Assembly (NCBI RefSeq): GCF_019665785.1
Contig: NZ_CP081149.1
Span: 2,480,001 to 2,544,000, forward strand
DNA from: Deefgea piscis
GTDB taxonomy: Bacteria > Pseudomonadota > Gammaproteobacteria > Burkholderiales > Chitinibacteraceae
DNA length: 64,000 bases
Reading direction: 5' to 3'
Part shown: positions 36,999-45,823 of the stretch, in pieces
How the letters are laid out: every line of letters starts with the position of its first letter
Numbering within the stretch: position 1 is the stretch's first letter
Program-made: the position numbers and the translations under genes
Notes under the pieces: generated by a model
Told to the model about the DNA's origin: nothing
Databases searched by the model: none
What the model saw: the letters and a program-made list of their open reading frames with translations, nothing else

Positions 36999-37111
36999 GC
37001 TGCGCCCCATCAGCGTGCGGTGCGCCATTTTTTGCGCTCAAAATGCGGGTAATCTGGCGTTTTCCAGCGCCCAGCCCAAGCCAAACCGTGGCGCTCGCCA
37101 ATTGGGCCTAG
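36999..37111 (-). pseudogene. 3'-end fragment of an M15 endolysin gene (direct repeat, left copy)
   Basis: These 113 bases match 38804-38916 with about four mismatches and in the same orientation. They hold the last ~33 codons of the endolysin at 38815-39249 plus 14 bases beyond its stop (TGATGGGGCGCAGC). The fragment has no start. Together with the intact copy it forms direct repeats around hipBA; the hipA stop lies 21 bases away. Confidence 0.88.
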
Positions 37112-37131
37112 AATAACGGTACTTTCAGCGC

Positions 37132-38382
37132 TTATATTGCCTGATCCATCGCCCTCCATCGAGCGTGAAGTGGATCAAGATGCGCGGCTATATATCGCAG
37201 ATCAGCATCACTCATACCGGCATCCGCCAATTGTTCTCGCCATGCCTGACTCACCGTTGTAATCAATTCGCGCACGACATTGCTGGCCTCATCTCTTTGA
37301 TAATGAAAATTATGCGCTTCTGCGAGCAACTGTACCAAACTGGGTGAAGTATTTTCATTCACCAATGGCATACCCATATATTGCAGATGTGTACCTTGGG
37401 GGTGAATATCATAAACAGGCGCTAGCCGGTATTGATTGTCACTAACATGTAAAAAACCATGATTTTTAATATGGTCATCCGTATTGTCGATCAAAATATT
37501 GAATACCATTCGCCGAAACAATTCTTGGCAATCTTGCTTAGGGTTCGCACCAAAACGGTTTATTGCTTGAGCCAATTCGACATAACTACCCTGCCCTGAC
37601 TCATAGGCCACATTGAGCAAACCCGCCGCAGATAGAAAATGGATGCGTTGCTCCCCATCAGGGCTCGTTATGCGATCAAACCTTTTGATTAAGAAAATTT
37701 TTCTTTGGTTGATTTCAACACAGCGAAATTCTGCGGTTTGTATGCCGCACAATTTTGCTAATGCCATTGCGCCTGCTTCGGCCAATTCAATATTGAAAGG
37801 ATCTTCTCGCAGCGGGAACTTAGCCAGCCATAGCGCGCCTTGATCAGCGATACTGGCCTTGGGTCTGGCGCCACCCAATGAGCCCCCCTGCGTCAACAGT
37901 CGGCGAATATCTACCGGCACTTCTTTGCCATATTGGATTGCCATCGCCATTTCATACAGCACATCCAATGACAACTGGGGCGTTTCAGCCTGCAACTGAG
38001 GCTCATCATGGATGACCACCAAAGCACCAATGCGATGTTGATTAGTACAAGACAACATCGCGTAGTCATCTAGGGCTGCCCCCTGATTAGCAGCAGCCAA
38101 AACGAGGCGCCCCCATGCATCAGGGAGTGAGTCTTTCAAGTAAGGTGGCAATGCACCACCATCCCGCATCCTTTTGGCTGGCAAATGATTAATCGCCAAA
38201 GATAAAGCCGGATCGGGATGGAAGCGAAAATTGTGATTTTGCTGATATTGCCGCCCATAGCTGAGCGTGCCACTTTCAACAACACCTTGCCGTTCCACTT
38301 TGAGTAATGCCACCGATATCGGCGCAATTGCTTCAGGCAAATACCCACCCAAAAGCAAACTGTAGTGACGTGTAGATTCCAT
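37132..38382 (-). CDS. hipA: HipA-family serine/threonine kinase toxin
   Basis: A 416-residue HipA-type kinase. Visible motifs: the Gly-rich P-loop with the likely autophosphorylated Ser168 in LTQGGSLGGARPKASI, KFPLREDPFN with the ATP-contacting Lys, the catalytic loop NILIDNTDDHIKNHGFL and the metal-binding LAPVYDIHPQG. HipA kinases halt translation by phosphorylating an aminoacyl-tRNA synthetase (GltX in E. coli) and so cause dormancy. The gene overlaps hipB by one base (TGATG). The whole pair lies between two direct copies of an endolysin 3' end, so it was probably brought in as cargo. Confidence 0.93.
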   Translation of the reverse strand: MESTRHYSLLLGGYLPEAIAPISVALLKVERQGVVESGTLSYGRQYQQNHNFRFHPDPALSLAINHLPAKRMRDGGALPPYLKDSLPDAWGRLVLAAANQGAALDDYAMLSCTNQHRIGALVVIHDEPQLQAETPQLSLDVLYEMAMAIQYGKEVPVDIRRLLTQGGSLGGARPKASIADQGALWLAKFPLREDPFNIELAEAGAMALAKLCGIQTAEFRCVEINQRKIFLIKRFDRITSPDGEQRIHFLSAAGLLNVAYESGQGSYVELAQAINRFGANPKQDCQELFRRMVFNILIDNTDDHIKNHGFLHVSDNQYRLAPVYDIHPQGTHLQYMGMPLVNENTSPSLVQLLAEAHNFHYQRDEASNVVRELITTVSQAWREQLADAGMSDADLRYIAAHLDPLHARWRAMDQAI

Positions 38383-38720
38383 CAGAAATCAATCTCCTCA
38401 TCCGTAGGCAGCGTTGGATTTACCTTACGCACTCGTTTGCGCATCGCTTCGGATTTGATCAATGATTCCACCGGCACGGGCGCAACGGCCGATAGGCTAT
38501 CCAAACACCCTAAAATACCTAAAGCATTCACCAATAGCCCGATTTGAGTCGTTGCTTCACCCTTTTCTAGCGCAGCATAAGTCGACAATGAACACTGAAG
38601 GCGCTGCGCCATTTGTGCCATCGTATCACTGCGCATAATACGCAGTGTTCGTAAGCGATTGCCCAACTCGGCCAGCGCATTTTTACCCGCACCATCAACC
38701 GGAAGAAGTTTTCTAGTCAT
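38382..38720 (-). CDS. hipB: HipB-family antitoxin (XRE helix-turn-helix)
   Basis: A 112-residue DNA-binding protein. The helix-turn-helix is in LGNRLRTLRIMRSDTMAQMAQRLQCSLSTYAALEKGEATTQIG, followed by a linker and a basic, then acidic tail (MRKRVRKVNPTLPTDEEIDF) that may contact HipA. HipB neutralises HipA and represses its own operon. The start at 38720 was chosen because the frame upstream crosses the promoter and the endolysin repeat. A TGCTATAGCA palindrome overlaps the start codon. Confidence 0.88.
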   Translation of the reverse strand: MTRKLLPVDGAGKNALAELGNRLRTLRIMRSDTMAQMAQRLQCSLSTYAALEKGEATTQIGLLVNALGILGCLDSLSAVAPVPVESLIKSEAMRKRVRKVNPTLPTDEEIDF

Positions 38721-38759
38721 GCTATAGCAGTCATTAAATACAATAAAAACTATTATAGT
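38720..38759 (-). promoter_or_regulatory. hipBA promoter/operator with two palindromes
   Basis: TGCTATAGCA (38720-38729) and ACTATTATAGT (38749-38759) are two dyads sharing CTATA. On the minus strand the second contains TATAAT, a good -10 element for hipB. The arrangement fits autorepression by HipB binding two sites. Confidence 0.5.
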
Positions 38760-38814
38760 ACGTATTAAATCAGTTTTGTTGCCCAAATCAGTGGTGTAGT
38801 GCTGCTGCGCCCCA

Positions 38815-39249
38815 TCAGCGTGCGGTGCGCCATTTTTTGCGCTCAAAATGCGGGTAATCGGGTGTTTTCCAGCGCCCGCCCCAAGCCAAACCGTGGCGCT
38901 CGCCAATTGGGCCTAGGCATAAATAAAAAGCCAATTCGCGGGCGGTATTGCCTTGCAGATAGTTGCCGTTCTCAAACACCCCCACATCCAGCGCCTCAGC
39001 GTCGCCATGCGGTGTTTCGGCCAAATCGGTATTGTGTGCGCTGTGCCTTACCCAAGTTACCTTACGCCCGGGCTTAGTTCGCCCTTGCGCGTACAAAGCA
39101 TTTTGCTCAGATTGCGGCCGCCAAGTGCAAACCAAACGCACCACAAGCGCCGGATTTTGCTGCTGCAAAGCGGCATTAGCCTCCGCCACAAACTGCTCAG
39201 CCAGCAAGCGAATACTGACATGCAAATCTTTGAGATCGCGACTCGACAT
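38815..39249 (-). CDS. M15-family peptidase endolysin, second copy
   Basis: A 144-residue peptidase of the VanY/L-alanyl-D-glutamate endopeptidase type. Zinc ligands and catalytic residues are visible in HSAHNTDLAETPHGDAEALDVGVF (SxH-x(n)-D) and in the final DYPHFE. It should cut peptidoglycan cross-links during lysis. It is a close paralogue of the endolysin at 46421-46855, which sits in the proper lysis cassette; this copy has no holin or spanin beside it. Its 3' end is repeated at 36999-37111. Confidence 0.9.
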   Translation of the reverse strand: MSSRDLKDLHVSIRLLAEQFVAEANAALQQQNPALVVRLVCTWRPQSEQNALYAQGRTKPGRKVTWVRHSAHNTDLAETPHGDAEALDVGVFENGNYLQGNTARELAFYLCLGPIGERHGLAWGGRWKTPDYPHFERKKWRTAR

Positions 39250-39283
39250 GATTTATCCCTATAAAAAAGGCCAAATCAATAAA

Positions 39284-39536
39284 TCAATCAACGCTGGCGG
39301 ATTTACCGCTTTTGAATTTGCTGGCCGGATTTTTTAAATAGCACTCAAAACCATTGCTTGCCAAGCTGCGCGCAACAAACGCCCCTTTCCCGCCATCCGC
39401 CTCACCGACAGCGCCAAAGCCCCACGCTTCGTGCGCAGACCTCACCAAAGAATCGACCAACAAGCCGAGCAGGCACAAAAAAGCTGGCAACGTAGCCAGC
39501 TTTGAGTTTACTAAATCTGTGACTTCAATCTCTTCA
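39284..39536 (-). other. Short stretch between the SIR2 gene and the second endolysin
   Basis: A minus-strand frame continues out of the SIR2 gene end to 39284 and reads VRSAHEAWGFGAVGEADGGKGAFVARSLASNG in its later part. It lies beyond the SIR2 terminator, no convincing ribosome binding site is seen and the family is not recognised. It might be a remnant of the phage region that once linked the endolysin to its upstream gene. Confidence 0.25.
39477..39503 (-). terminator. Terminator of the SIR2 defence gene
   Basis: On the minus strand, AAAGCTGGC pairs with GCCAGCTTT (6-base loop) and is followed by TTTTTT overlapping the stem end. It lies 35 bases beyond the stop codon of the gene at 39538-43356. 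Confidence 0.8.
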
Positions 39537-39537
39537 A

Positions 39538-42500
39538 TTATAAAGTACGGCGTACGCAATCATTGAGTCGTATAAAATTATCACTTTTTTCAAGTATCGG
39601 TTTCTCTTGTTTAATGTGCTCCAAGCATTGCTCCAATTCGCTAGGGAGATACTTTAGATCACCAATAATAACATCAAGTAAAAACAACAATTCCTCAGGG
39701 AATTGCTTACATAAACTCGACTCAAAGAGCGTGCGAATTATATAACTCGGATATTCAACAGGGCCGAGCCAATCCTTTAAAGTTTCAAACGCAGAAGGAA
39801 ATTCATCCCCTGCCGCAACAATTAACCGGATCAATAATTCAGAAATTCGTGGGGTTACAAATTCTTTCGATTTGGGCCAAACGTTTTGCCAATACGGCAG
39901 GATACGATTCTTCCAATACTCCTCACGCTGCTCAGAAGCACCTCCGAGAGCTTGCAGAAGTGCCTGAACACATGCCTCCAGCCCCTCTGGTGGTAAGCTT
40001 TTAATCGCAGCTCTAAATTCTTCGGAAGTAAAACCTGACGGCGTTTCTAACGCTGTATACGTCAGGAAAGCCGCAAACTGTTGCCGATGCTTTCCTAAAT
40101 CAGCGAAATGACTAGCACTTTCAAGAAACTGGGGTTTAAAAGCAATCAATAAAGGCTGATAAATTCGCGGCGACCATAAAAACCCTTCCCAAGCTGCTTT
40201 TGCTTCAACAGGATTAGTCCAACAAAATAGTGGCAATAAATATTGCTCAGTCCAATCTCGATCCACTCGGAATACAGCGATTAATCTCGAACTCAGCAAT
40301 ACTCGTCCATGACGAAACCTATCAATATTTGTATCGCAAAGTTCCGTAAATAAGGATTTGAACTCATTTGCAAGCAAATCACCATCGTTAGGTTTACGTT
40401 TAAACCAAAGATTAATCAACGCCTGCGTGACATGTCCTACGGGATGGTTTATGGCTTCCTCTACCGGTTCATTAATCGGTTTGCCATTAATTAAAATGCC
40501 CGTACTTGCTTCTAGTGGCAGAGTCAAAACACGGCGACATAAATCTAGTAATATCTCCTCATGTTGATTGATTGATTTAGATACAGTCATCATCCACCAC
40601 GTCAATTGGTGAGCAACATCTTGAAGTTGCTTATCAGGCACGAGACTAACTAAGGGTGCGGCATAATGCCAAGATCGCAGCACCATCCCTTTTTCGCTCC
40701 AAACTTGCAGCGCTTCACGCCATCGCTCAACTGGCCACACTCCATCACGCGCCAGTTCACACAGAGCAAACAAACTATTCAACATATGTTTGCGGCAAAC
40801 CTCGCGCCAAGTATCCTCCCCAAACGGCCATTGTTTTTTGGGTGGTTTAATTAACCACTGAACAAGTTCGCCCCGCTTTCTGGGTGCTATATCATCATCA
40901 CAAATATCATCGCGACTTAAATCATCGACCCCACCTGTCCAATATGAAAACTCATCACTCTCGTTGATTGACAACTGCCATTCAGGGTTTTCATCGGATA
41001 ACTCTGCCAAGTGTTCTGCTGCAAGTTTTCCCAGATTGAGGCCCGACGCTTTTAGCTTGCTAAGATGACGCCAGATAGAGTGGGCCACCAACTTCTGCAA
41101 CTCTCCATCGTCCAAGTGACCCCGAAACGTATCCGGCCCCAACAAAATTGCGGACTCAAGACGGTTCTGATCAAACTCACCCAACTGTTGGCCCTGCAAA
41201 ACAAATAGCCTGAACACCTCCCGCCTCGTCTCTGTAGACCATAGCCACATCGCGCGATCAGCCAAAAGCCAATCGACCCACTGCTCTGGCAAAATGCGAT
41301 CCTCCATACTGGCGGCAAACAGGGCCAGACGCTTAAATATGGGATATGGTAGCTCGAACCACATGAGCGCGATTTTCGTCGCGCGCGGGCAGTCATTGAC
41401 ACGAAGCGCAAGCCAAGAATCACGCAACAGCTCTATCAGACTGGCCCTGTCGTCAAAACCTTGATTTTGCTTGTGTGGCGCAATAGAGGGCAAATAAAGA
41501 TATGAACGATCTACATGCTCATCCGTATTGCCCAACGCTTTAAACAAATCCAGTGCATCGCGCAACAATTGCTGAAAATCTTCCAACAGATGCGGCAAAG
41601 CTAATGTCCAGTCAGCATTATCAGCCAACTCACTCAGAGTTAAATGGACGTGATCAGCCGCCAGTACGAGATCATAATTAACCAATTGTTTGAACCGCGT
41701 GCGCTCGTCAACACTCTCGCTGTCGTCACTCCAACGAGATGACTCCCTCAGCATGATTTGCGGAGCAAGCAGTTCGCGCAATTCTAGGCGCAACGTAAAA
41801 GTAAGGCCTTCTTGCCTTAACCGTTTAGCCCAAGCATAAAGATCAGGCCCAAGTCTTTTTGATTTTAATCGTCCACTAAGCAATATGTGCCAAAATGTTC
41901 GCATCAAAGAGCCAGGAATAGCTTGGGGTGAATTTAACCGGATTTCATCTAATTCTGCGGTGTTACCCTCTCTCTCTAGGGATGCCAAATGATTCAGCTT
42001 CAATTCAATCATACCCCGCCATTCATGATGTATCCGGCCTCCACCTTGAGCTATCCAGAGTATCAACCTAGGGTCGCCCAAATGACGTATGAGCCAAATA
42101 GCCAAATGACGCATCACGTCATCCCACTGACTCCCTAGCAAGGCACTTGAAGCCAATACCATGCGTGGAGCTTGATCATAAGCAACTGGTCTACGAATTA
42201 AACTAAAGCTAAATTTGCCGTCTAAATCACGGCTCGGCGACACACCAAAGCGTGGCAGATCAACACACCCAAAACGGTCTTTAGAAAAGGGTTCTAACAG
42301 CCAGTCAAGTGAGGGTGCCGGATTGAAATTGGCAAAACATTTAGCTGGCAATCCAGATTTATCCGATAAGGCCCATAACACTCGACCGACAAAATCATCT
42401 TGCTGCGTACTTTCCTGTGGTCGAGCCAGTGCATTCTTTACAACGATGGCCTCTTTACCCTGTACTCCGTCACGATAAGTATTTGCCCAAGCATGCAAGG

Positions 42501-43356
42501 TAAGGTGTAACGCCGAATGGTCGTAGCTATCAACAGGCACTTTATAGAGAATAGGTCTAACGCCTTTGGAGCACCATTCAATAGTTTTACGATGCTCCTG
42601 CCCCGGCTCAACATCACCTAGCGCCCAAGCCTGCAGCGTGAACTCCCCCTGCATTCGATCAGCGGCCAATGCGTCCATCATGTAGCGCAGCACCGGATCA
42701 TTGAGACTGTAACCCACGAAACAAACCACATAGTTGCGGAATAACTCGCTCACAAAGCGGGCAGCCCAGCGTTCAGTCAGGTAGGCCAAGCCAAAATCAC
42801 CGCTGGTGACAACTAAACGATTTAGAGTCGCTTCATCCGCCTTTTCAGGCAGTTGACCATGCAAATAAACCAGACCATCCCATCGGCTATTTTTTGGAAT
42901 TGGCAGCATTGGTGCTGCGTAAGATTGAAATTTTTGACTCGTGCGTTTGGCCGCCACATCAAAGAGATTATCAAAGTTGGTAGTAACTAACCGCAGCGCA
43001 CCTCCACGACTACGCCCCAGCCTCAACAATGCAGACTGCGTATCAATAGCACCCTTGCGACGTAGCTTAGGCTTCAATACCTGAGCCAATTTACTACGAA
43101 CAGCTAAACGCCCGCCCACAATACGCCGCTCTAAGAGATCAAGTGCAGAGTCAAACTGCTGACGCTTCAATGCCATAGCCTCAATTTCACTAGGATCTTC
43201 ACCAATTAGCTCGTAGATTTTATTTACCAACCCCCCAAACCCAGGCAAGCCTGCCGGATAGGAAATGCCCGCGCCACAAAAAAAAACTACACGACCATCC
43301 TCGTGTGCCTGCAGCAACTCATCTGGAATGTCTGGGCCGTTTTCTATGAATTGCAT
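39538..43356 (-). CDS. SIR2-domain antiphage protein resembling defence-associated sirtuin DSR1
   Basis: A 1272-residue protein with an N-terminal SIR2 domain (about residues 20-300) and a long, mostly helical C-terminal part without other known motifs. The SIR2 NAD site is complete: FFCGAGISYPAGLPGF (28-40), VTTNFDNLFD with Asn127 and Asp129, the catalytic His166 in YLHG, and CFVGYSLNDPVLRYMMDAL (212-229). The size, the YLTERWAARFVSELFRNYV block and the general layout match what I know of DSR1-type proteins, in which the helical part senses a phage component and the SIR2 domain destroys NAD+ to stop infection. GGAAGGA precedes the ATG. It is carried by a prophage, so it probably protects the lysogen against competing phages. 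Confidence 0.82.
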   Translation of the reverse strand: MQFIENGPDIPDELLQAHEDGRVVFFCGAGISYPAGLPGFGGLVNKIYELIGEDPSEIEAMALKRQQFDSALDLLERRIVGGRLAVRSKLAQVLKPKLRRKGAIDTQSALLRLGRSRGGALRLVTTNFDNLFDVAAKRTSQKFQSYAAPMLPIPKNSRWDGLVYLHGQLPEKADEATLNRLVVTSGDFGLAYLTERWAARFVSELFRNYVVCFVGYSLNDPVLRYMMDALAADRMQGEFTLQAWALGDVEPGQEHRKTIEWCSKGVRPILYKVPVDSYDHSALHLTLHAWANTYRDGVQGKEAIVVKNALARPQESTQQDDFVGRVLWALSDKSGLPAKCFANFNPAPSLDWLLEPFSKDRFGCVDLPRFGVSPSRDLDGKFSFSLIRRPVAYDQAPRMVLASSALLGSQWDDVMRHLAIWLIRHLGDPRLILWIAQGGGRIHHEWRGMIELKLNHLASLEREGNTAELDEIRLNSPQAIPGSLMRTFWHILLSGRLKSKRLGPDLYAWAKRLRQEGLTFTLRLELRELLAPQIMLRESSRWSDDSESVDERTRFKQLVNYDLVLAADHVHLTLSELADNADWTLALPHLLEDFQQLLRDALDLFKALGNTDEHVDRSYLYLPSIAPHKQNQGFDDRASLIELLRDSWLALRVNDCPRATKIALMWFELPYPIFKRLALFAASMEDRILPEQWVDWLLADRAMWLWSTETRREVFRLFVLQGQQLGEFDQNRLESAILLGPDTFRGHLDDGELQKLVAHSIWRHLSKLKASGLNLGKLAAEHLAELSDENPEWQLSINESDEFSYWTGGVDDLSRDDICDDDIAPRKRGELVQWLIKPPKKQWPFGEDTWREVCRKHMLNSLFALCELARDGVWPVERWREALQVWSEKGMVLRSWHYAAPLVSLVPDKQLQDVAHQLTWWMMTVSKSINQHEEILLDLCRRVLTLPLEASTGILINGKPINEPVEEAINHPVGHVTQALINLWFKRKPNDGDLLANEFKSLFTELCDTNIDRFRHGRVLLSSRLIAVFRVDRDWTEQYLLPLFCWTNPVEAKAAWEGFLWSPRIYQPLLIAFKPQFLESASHFADLGKHRQQFAAFLTYTALETPSGFTSEEFRAAIKSLPPEGLEACVQALLQALGGASEQREEYWKNRILPYWQNVWPKSKEFVTPRISELLIRLIVAAGDEFPSAFETLKDWLGPVEYPSYIIRTLFESSLCKQFPEELLFLLDVIIGDLKYLPSELEQCLEHIKQEKPILEKSDNFIRLNDCVRRTL

Positions 43357-43605
43357 TTATCCTTCCTATTCAATTATCGAGGCTTAAGGCGTGCACTAGT
43401 GCGACTGCATGGTACGGCAATATCCATTCGTCATCTTGTGCTTGCAATTTAATAATTGAAAATGACTCACCCAATAAAGGTACTGTTTGATTATTGCCAA
43501 GTTTTTCTTGTTGGTACTTTGCGATTGCGGAGCAGGATGCTGCGGTGAGCTTCGTTTCAATCAGCAGCAGCGAATGGCGGCGCTGATGGTGATTGGTGTT
43601 GGATT

Positions 43606-43634
43606 GGTGGGTTACGCCCAAGGGCTAACCCACC
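43606..43634. repeat. REP-type hairpin
   Basis: GGTGGGTTACGCCC pairs with GGGCTAACCCACC around AA. This GTGGGTTA-type hairpin is a common dispersed element in proteobacterial genomes. It lies upstream of the SIR2 gene. Confidence 0.65.
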
Positions 43635-43787
43635 CTACGCAAAAATCGCTTTGCTATAGATGTATTTGACTACAAGCCATGATTTGCATGGGCTGGATGG
43701 CTATACATCGAATAAATTTGTTTTATTCAGACTTTGTGCAAATTTTGTGTTGATACCTTACAACGCAAACGCTGGATTCGCTCGACT

Positions 43788-43899
43788 GTAGCTCCTTCCC
43801 CCTTGATGGGGGAAGGCTGGGATGGGGGTGTTGAGCTGCACTCCGTAGTTTCACCCTCACCCTACGCCCTCTTCCATCAAGGGAGAGGGAAAGCAGCGA
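43788..43899. repeat. Dispersed palindromic repeat with CCCTTGATGGGGGAAGG arms
   Basis: TCCTTCCCCCTTGATGGGGGA at the left and TTCCATCAAGGGAGAGGGAAA at the right form long inverted arms around a GGGTG/CACCC-rich centre. Such CTTGATGGGAGAGGG arms occur as intergenic repeats in many proteobacteria. Its presence here marks this stretch as non-coding and recombinogenic. Confidence 0.6.
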
Positions 43900-44289
43900 T
43901 GCTTTCAGCAATATTTGATCACTGGCAATACTCGGCATAAAACGAAAGGCAATCAAACTATTTCCCGCCGCATCCAAGCGCCCTTTAAGCCGCTGATTGA
44001 CTAAAACAAGCCAGCGCGACGGCAAACGCGTAAAATGATGCAGATTCAGGGCTTGGCCCGACACTACCGCGATATAAATACTGCAATGTCAATTCAAACA
44101 CCCAATACCCCTTCCCGCCGCTTCTGTATTGCGCCAATGCTCGACGGGTGTACTGCAAGAATTTAAACCATATAAATCAACAAACTAGAAGCATCAAAAA
44201 TACTGAGTTGCAAAAATTTACTACAACTTAGCGCAAACACTCGCTACAAACCCCAAATAAACCGCAAAACCAGCCCCAGAAACGAAAAA

Positions 44290-44319
44290 AGCCCACCCGC
44301 CTAAATGACGAGTGGGTTT
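44290..44319 (-). terminator. Terminator at the end of the phage late operon
   Basis: On the minus strand, AAACCCACTCG pairs with CGGGTGGGCTT (one mismatch) and is followed by six T. It lies just beyond the stop of the last late gene (44323). Confidence 0.8.
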
Positions 44320-44322
44320 GGT

Positions 44323-44520
44323 TTATTTTTGGCTTGTTACATAGCGCCCACCCTTATCGGCGATACCGCTTCTATCTTCAGCCAATATCCCCAGCCAAAG
44401 CTGATGCCAAACATCAGCGCATTGAATCAGCTCGGTGCGGTCTTTTAGTTCCCCCTTTAGATCAAGAGCAATCAGTTCGCCCAGGCGAATGTCGAGGGCG
44501 GCGGCTTCGGTTTCTGACAT
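44323..44520 (-). CDS. Small phage protein (65 residues), last gene of the late operon
   Basis: MSETEAAALDIRLGELIALDLKGELKDRTELIQCADVWHQLWLGILAEDRSG is mostly helical and charged. I do not recognise the family. The ATG at 44520 follows the stop of the phosphoesterase gene by 2 bases, which suggests coupled translation. Confidence 0.6.
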   Translation of the reverse strand: MSETEAAALDIRLGELIALDLKGELKDRTELIQCADVWHQLWLGILAEDRSGIADKGGRYVTSQK

Positions 44521-44522
44521 AA

Positions 44523-45809
44523 CTATGCCGCTTGGGTGTCTGGCACACTCACCCAGTCGGTGACGATTTCGCCTTGTTGGTCGTCGACGTTGACCGCGAA
44601 TGGGAATGTAATGCCGTGTTTGGGGTGCGTCAGCCACAGCGCTTGACGCGCGCGCTCGAAACCGAAGTTGTTAGCGAAAGCGTATTCGTCGTAGCCTTTT
44701 AGCGAGCCGTTAACGATCACGCGCTGATGGTGGATATATTGATGCCAGTGGCCGAGCAGCATCACATCATAGCTCATATCGATCTGGCCATTACGGCCGC
44801 GCTTTTTATGATCGCCGCGCAGGATTGGTCCTAGTGCGCCGATCATGCCGTCGCCGCCACGGAATTGATCGCCGTGCGTGAGCAAGTAACGAGTGCCGAA
44901 AACACGATAGTAGGCATCGGGGCCATCGGGAATCAGGAAGGTCACGCGGCTATCGTTTTCGAATAGTTTGCTCAGCATCACATACGTGAGCCAATCGAAT
45001 GACGTGAAGTTGCGCCCTTTAGCACGAATTTTGTGTGTGTTGCGGCCATGATTACCGGACACACACGGCACGAATACCGCGCCAAATTCATCAGCCAATG
45101 TTTTGATGCACCAAGCGAGGATTTCTAGCAGATCGATCACCGTCGGCATGATTTCGCATTGATTGGTCGCCATTAATTCATCATGTATATCGCCCGACAC
45201 CATATCGCCACCGAGCGCAAAGACGATACCCTGATGACAAGGCCGCGTGAATTCGTTACGCAGCAGGCCAATGGTTTTATCGATTAGTGCTTTAGCGCGG
45301 CGATGGGCGATTTCTAAATTGTATTCATTGCAGCCGTTGATCTGACGCGGATCGACCACCTCAGCCCAGTGCCAATCGCTAGCGAATAGCGTCGGCACAC
45401 CGAGCGAGCCCTCTTCTTGCGGTGCATTCACTAGCCAGTTTGGCGGCTCGATACTGGTTTCAGCCAGCTTGATGATTTGCCGCTTAATAAAATCAGCGTC
45501 GAGCGTTTCAGCTTGCATCGCTTTAATTTGAGCGCGCAGCGTGCGCACTTCGGCATCAACCGTCGCCGGTGCAATCGGTGCAGCTGGCGCAATTGGATCA
45601 TTCACCGCCTCAAGCTTTTTTTGTGGCGCCACACGCGGCCGCTCGATTAAGGCCTGAGGGTCAACCGCGCGAATGCGTAAGCGGATCGCTTCCAGCGCCT
45701 GCCGCGACACACCCAGCGCGGTGGCCACATCGCCGATCAAAGGGTATTTTTCAAGATTATTCCAAAACTTGATCGCGCGAGTTTGCGCGTCGGTGAGTTT
45801 TTGAGTCAT
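44523..45809 (-). CDS. Phage metallophosphoesterase (calcineurin-like)
   Basis: A 428-residue protein. An N-terminal helix-turn-helix-like segment (PLIGDVATALGVSRQALEAIRLRI, about 23-46) is followed by a linker and a metallophosphoesterase domain with the metal-binding motifs in order: FASDWHWAEV, GGDMVSGDIHDE, CVSGNHGRN, LTHGDQ and LLGHWHQ. Such genes occur in many temperate phages; the substrate (nucleic acid or nucleotide) is not known. Its place between spanins and the operon end is typical of accessory late genes. Confidence 0.85.
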   Translation of the reverse strand: MTQKLTDAQTRAIKFWNNLEKYPLIGDVATALGVSRQALEAIRLRIRAVDPQALIERPRVAPQKKLEAVNDPIAPAAPIAPATVDAEVRTLRAQIKAMQAETLDADFIKRQIIKLAETSIEPPNWLVNAPQEEGSLGVPTLFASDWHWAEVVDPRQINGCNEYNLEIAHRRAKALIDKTIGLLRNEFTRPCHQGIVFALGGDMVSGDIHDELMATNQCEIMPTVIDLLEILAWCIKTLADEFGAVFVPCVSGNHGRNTHKIRAKGRNFTSFDWLTYVMLSKLFENDSRVTFLIPDGPDAYYRVFGTRYLLTHGDQFRGGDGMIGALGPILRGDHKKRGRNGQIDMSYDVMLLGHWHQYIHHQRVIVNGSLKGYDEYAFANNFGFERARQALWLTHPKHGITFPFAVNVDDQQGEIVTDWVSVPDTQAA

Positions 45810-45823
45810 TTGAAATCCTTTAT

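Larger units (their letters stand above)
43370..44285. other. Repeat-rich stretch between the SIR2 gene and the late-operon end
   Basis: No gene is well supported. A frame at 43370-43621 on the minus strand ends 13 bases before the SIR2 start codon and reads LLLIETKLTAASCSAIAKYQ and LQAQDDEWILPYHAVALVHAL, but its start would lie inside a palindromic repeat. It could be a small partner gene or a remnant. The rest holds two repeat types (43606-43634 and 43788-43899). Nothing is seen in 44066-44285. Confidence 0.4.
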
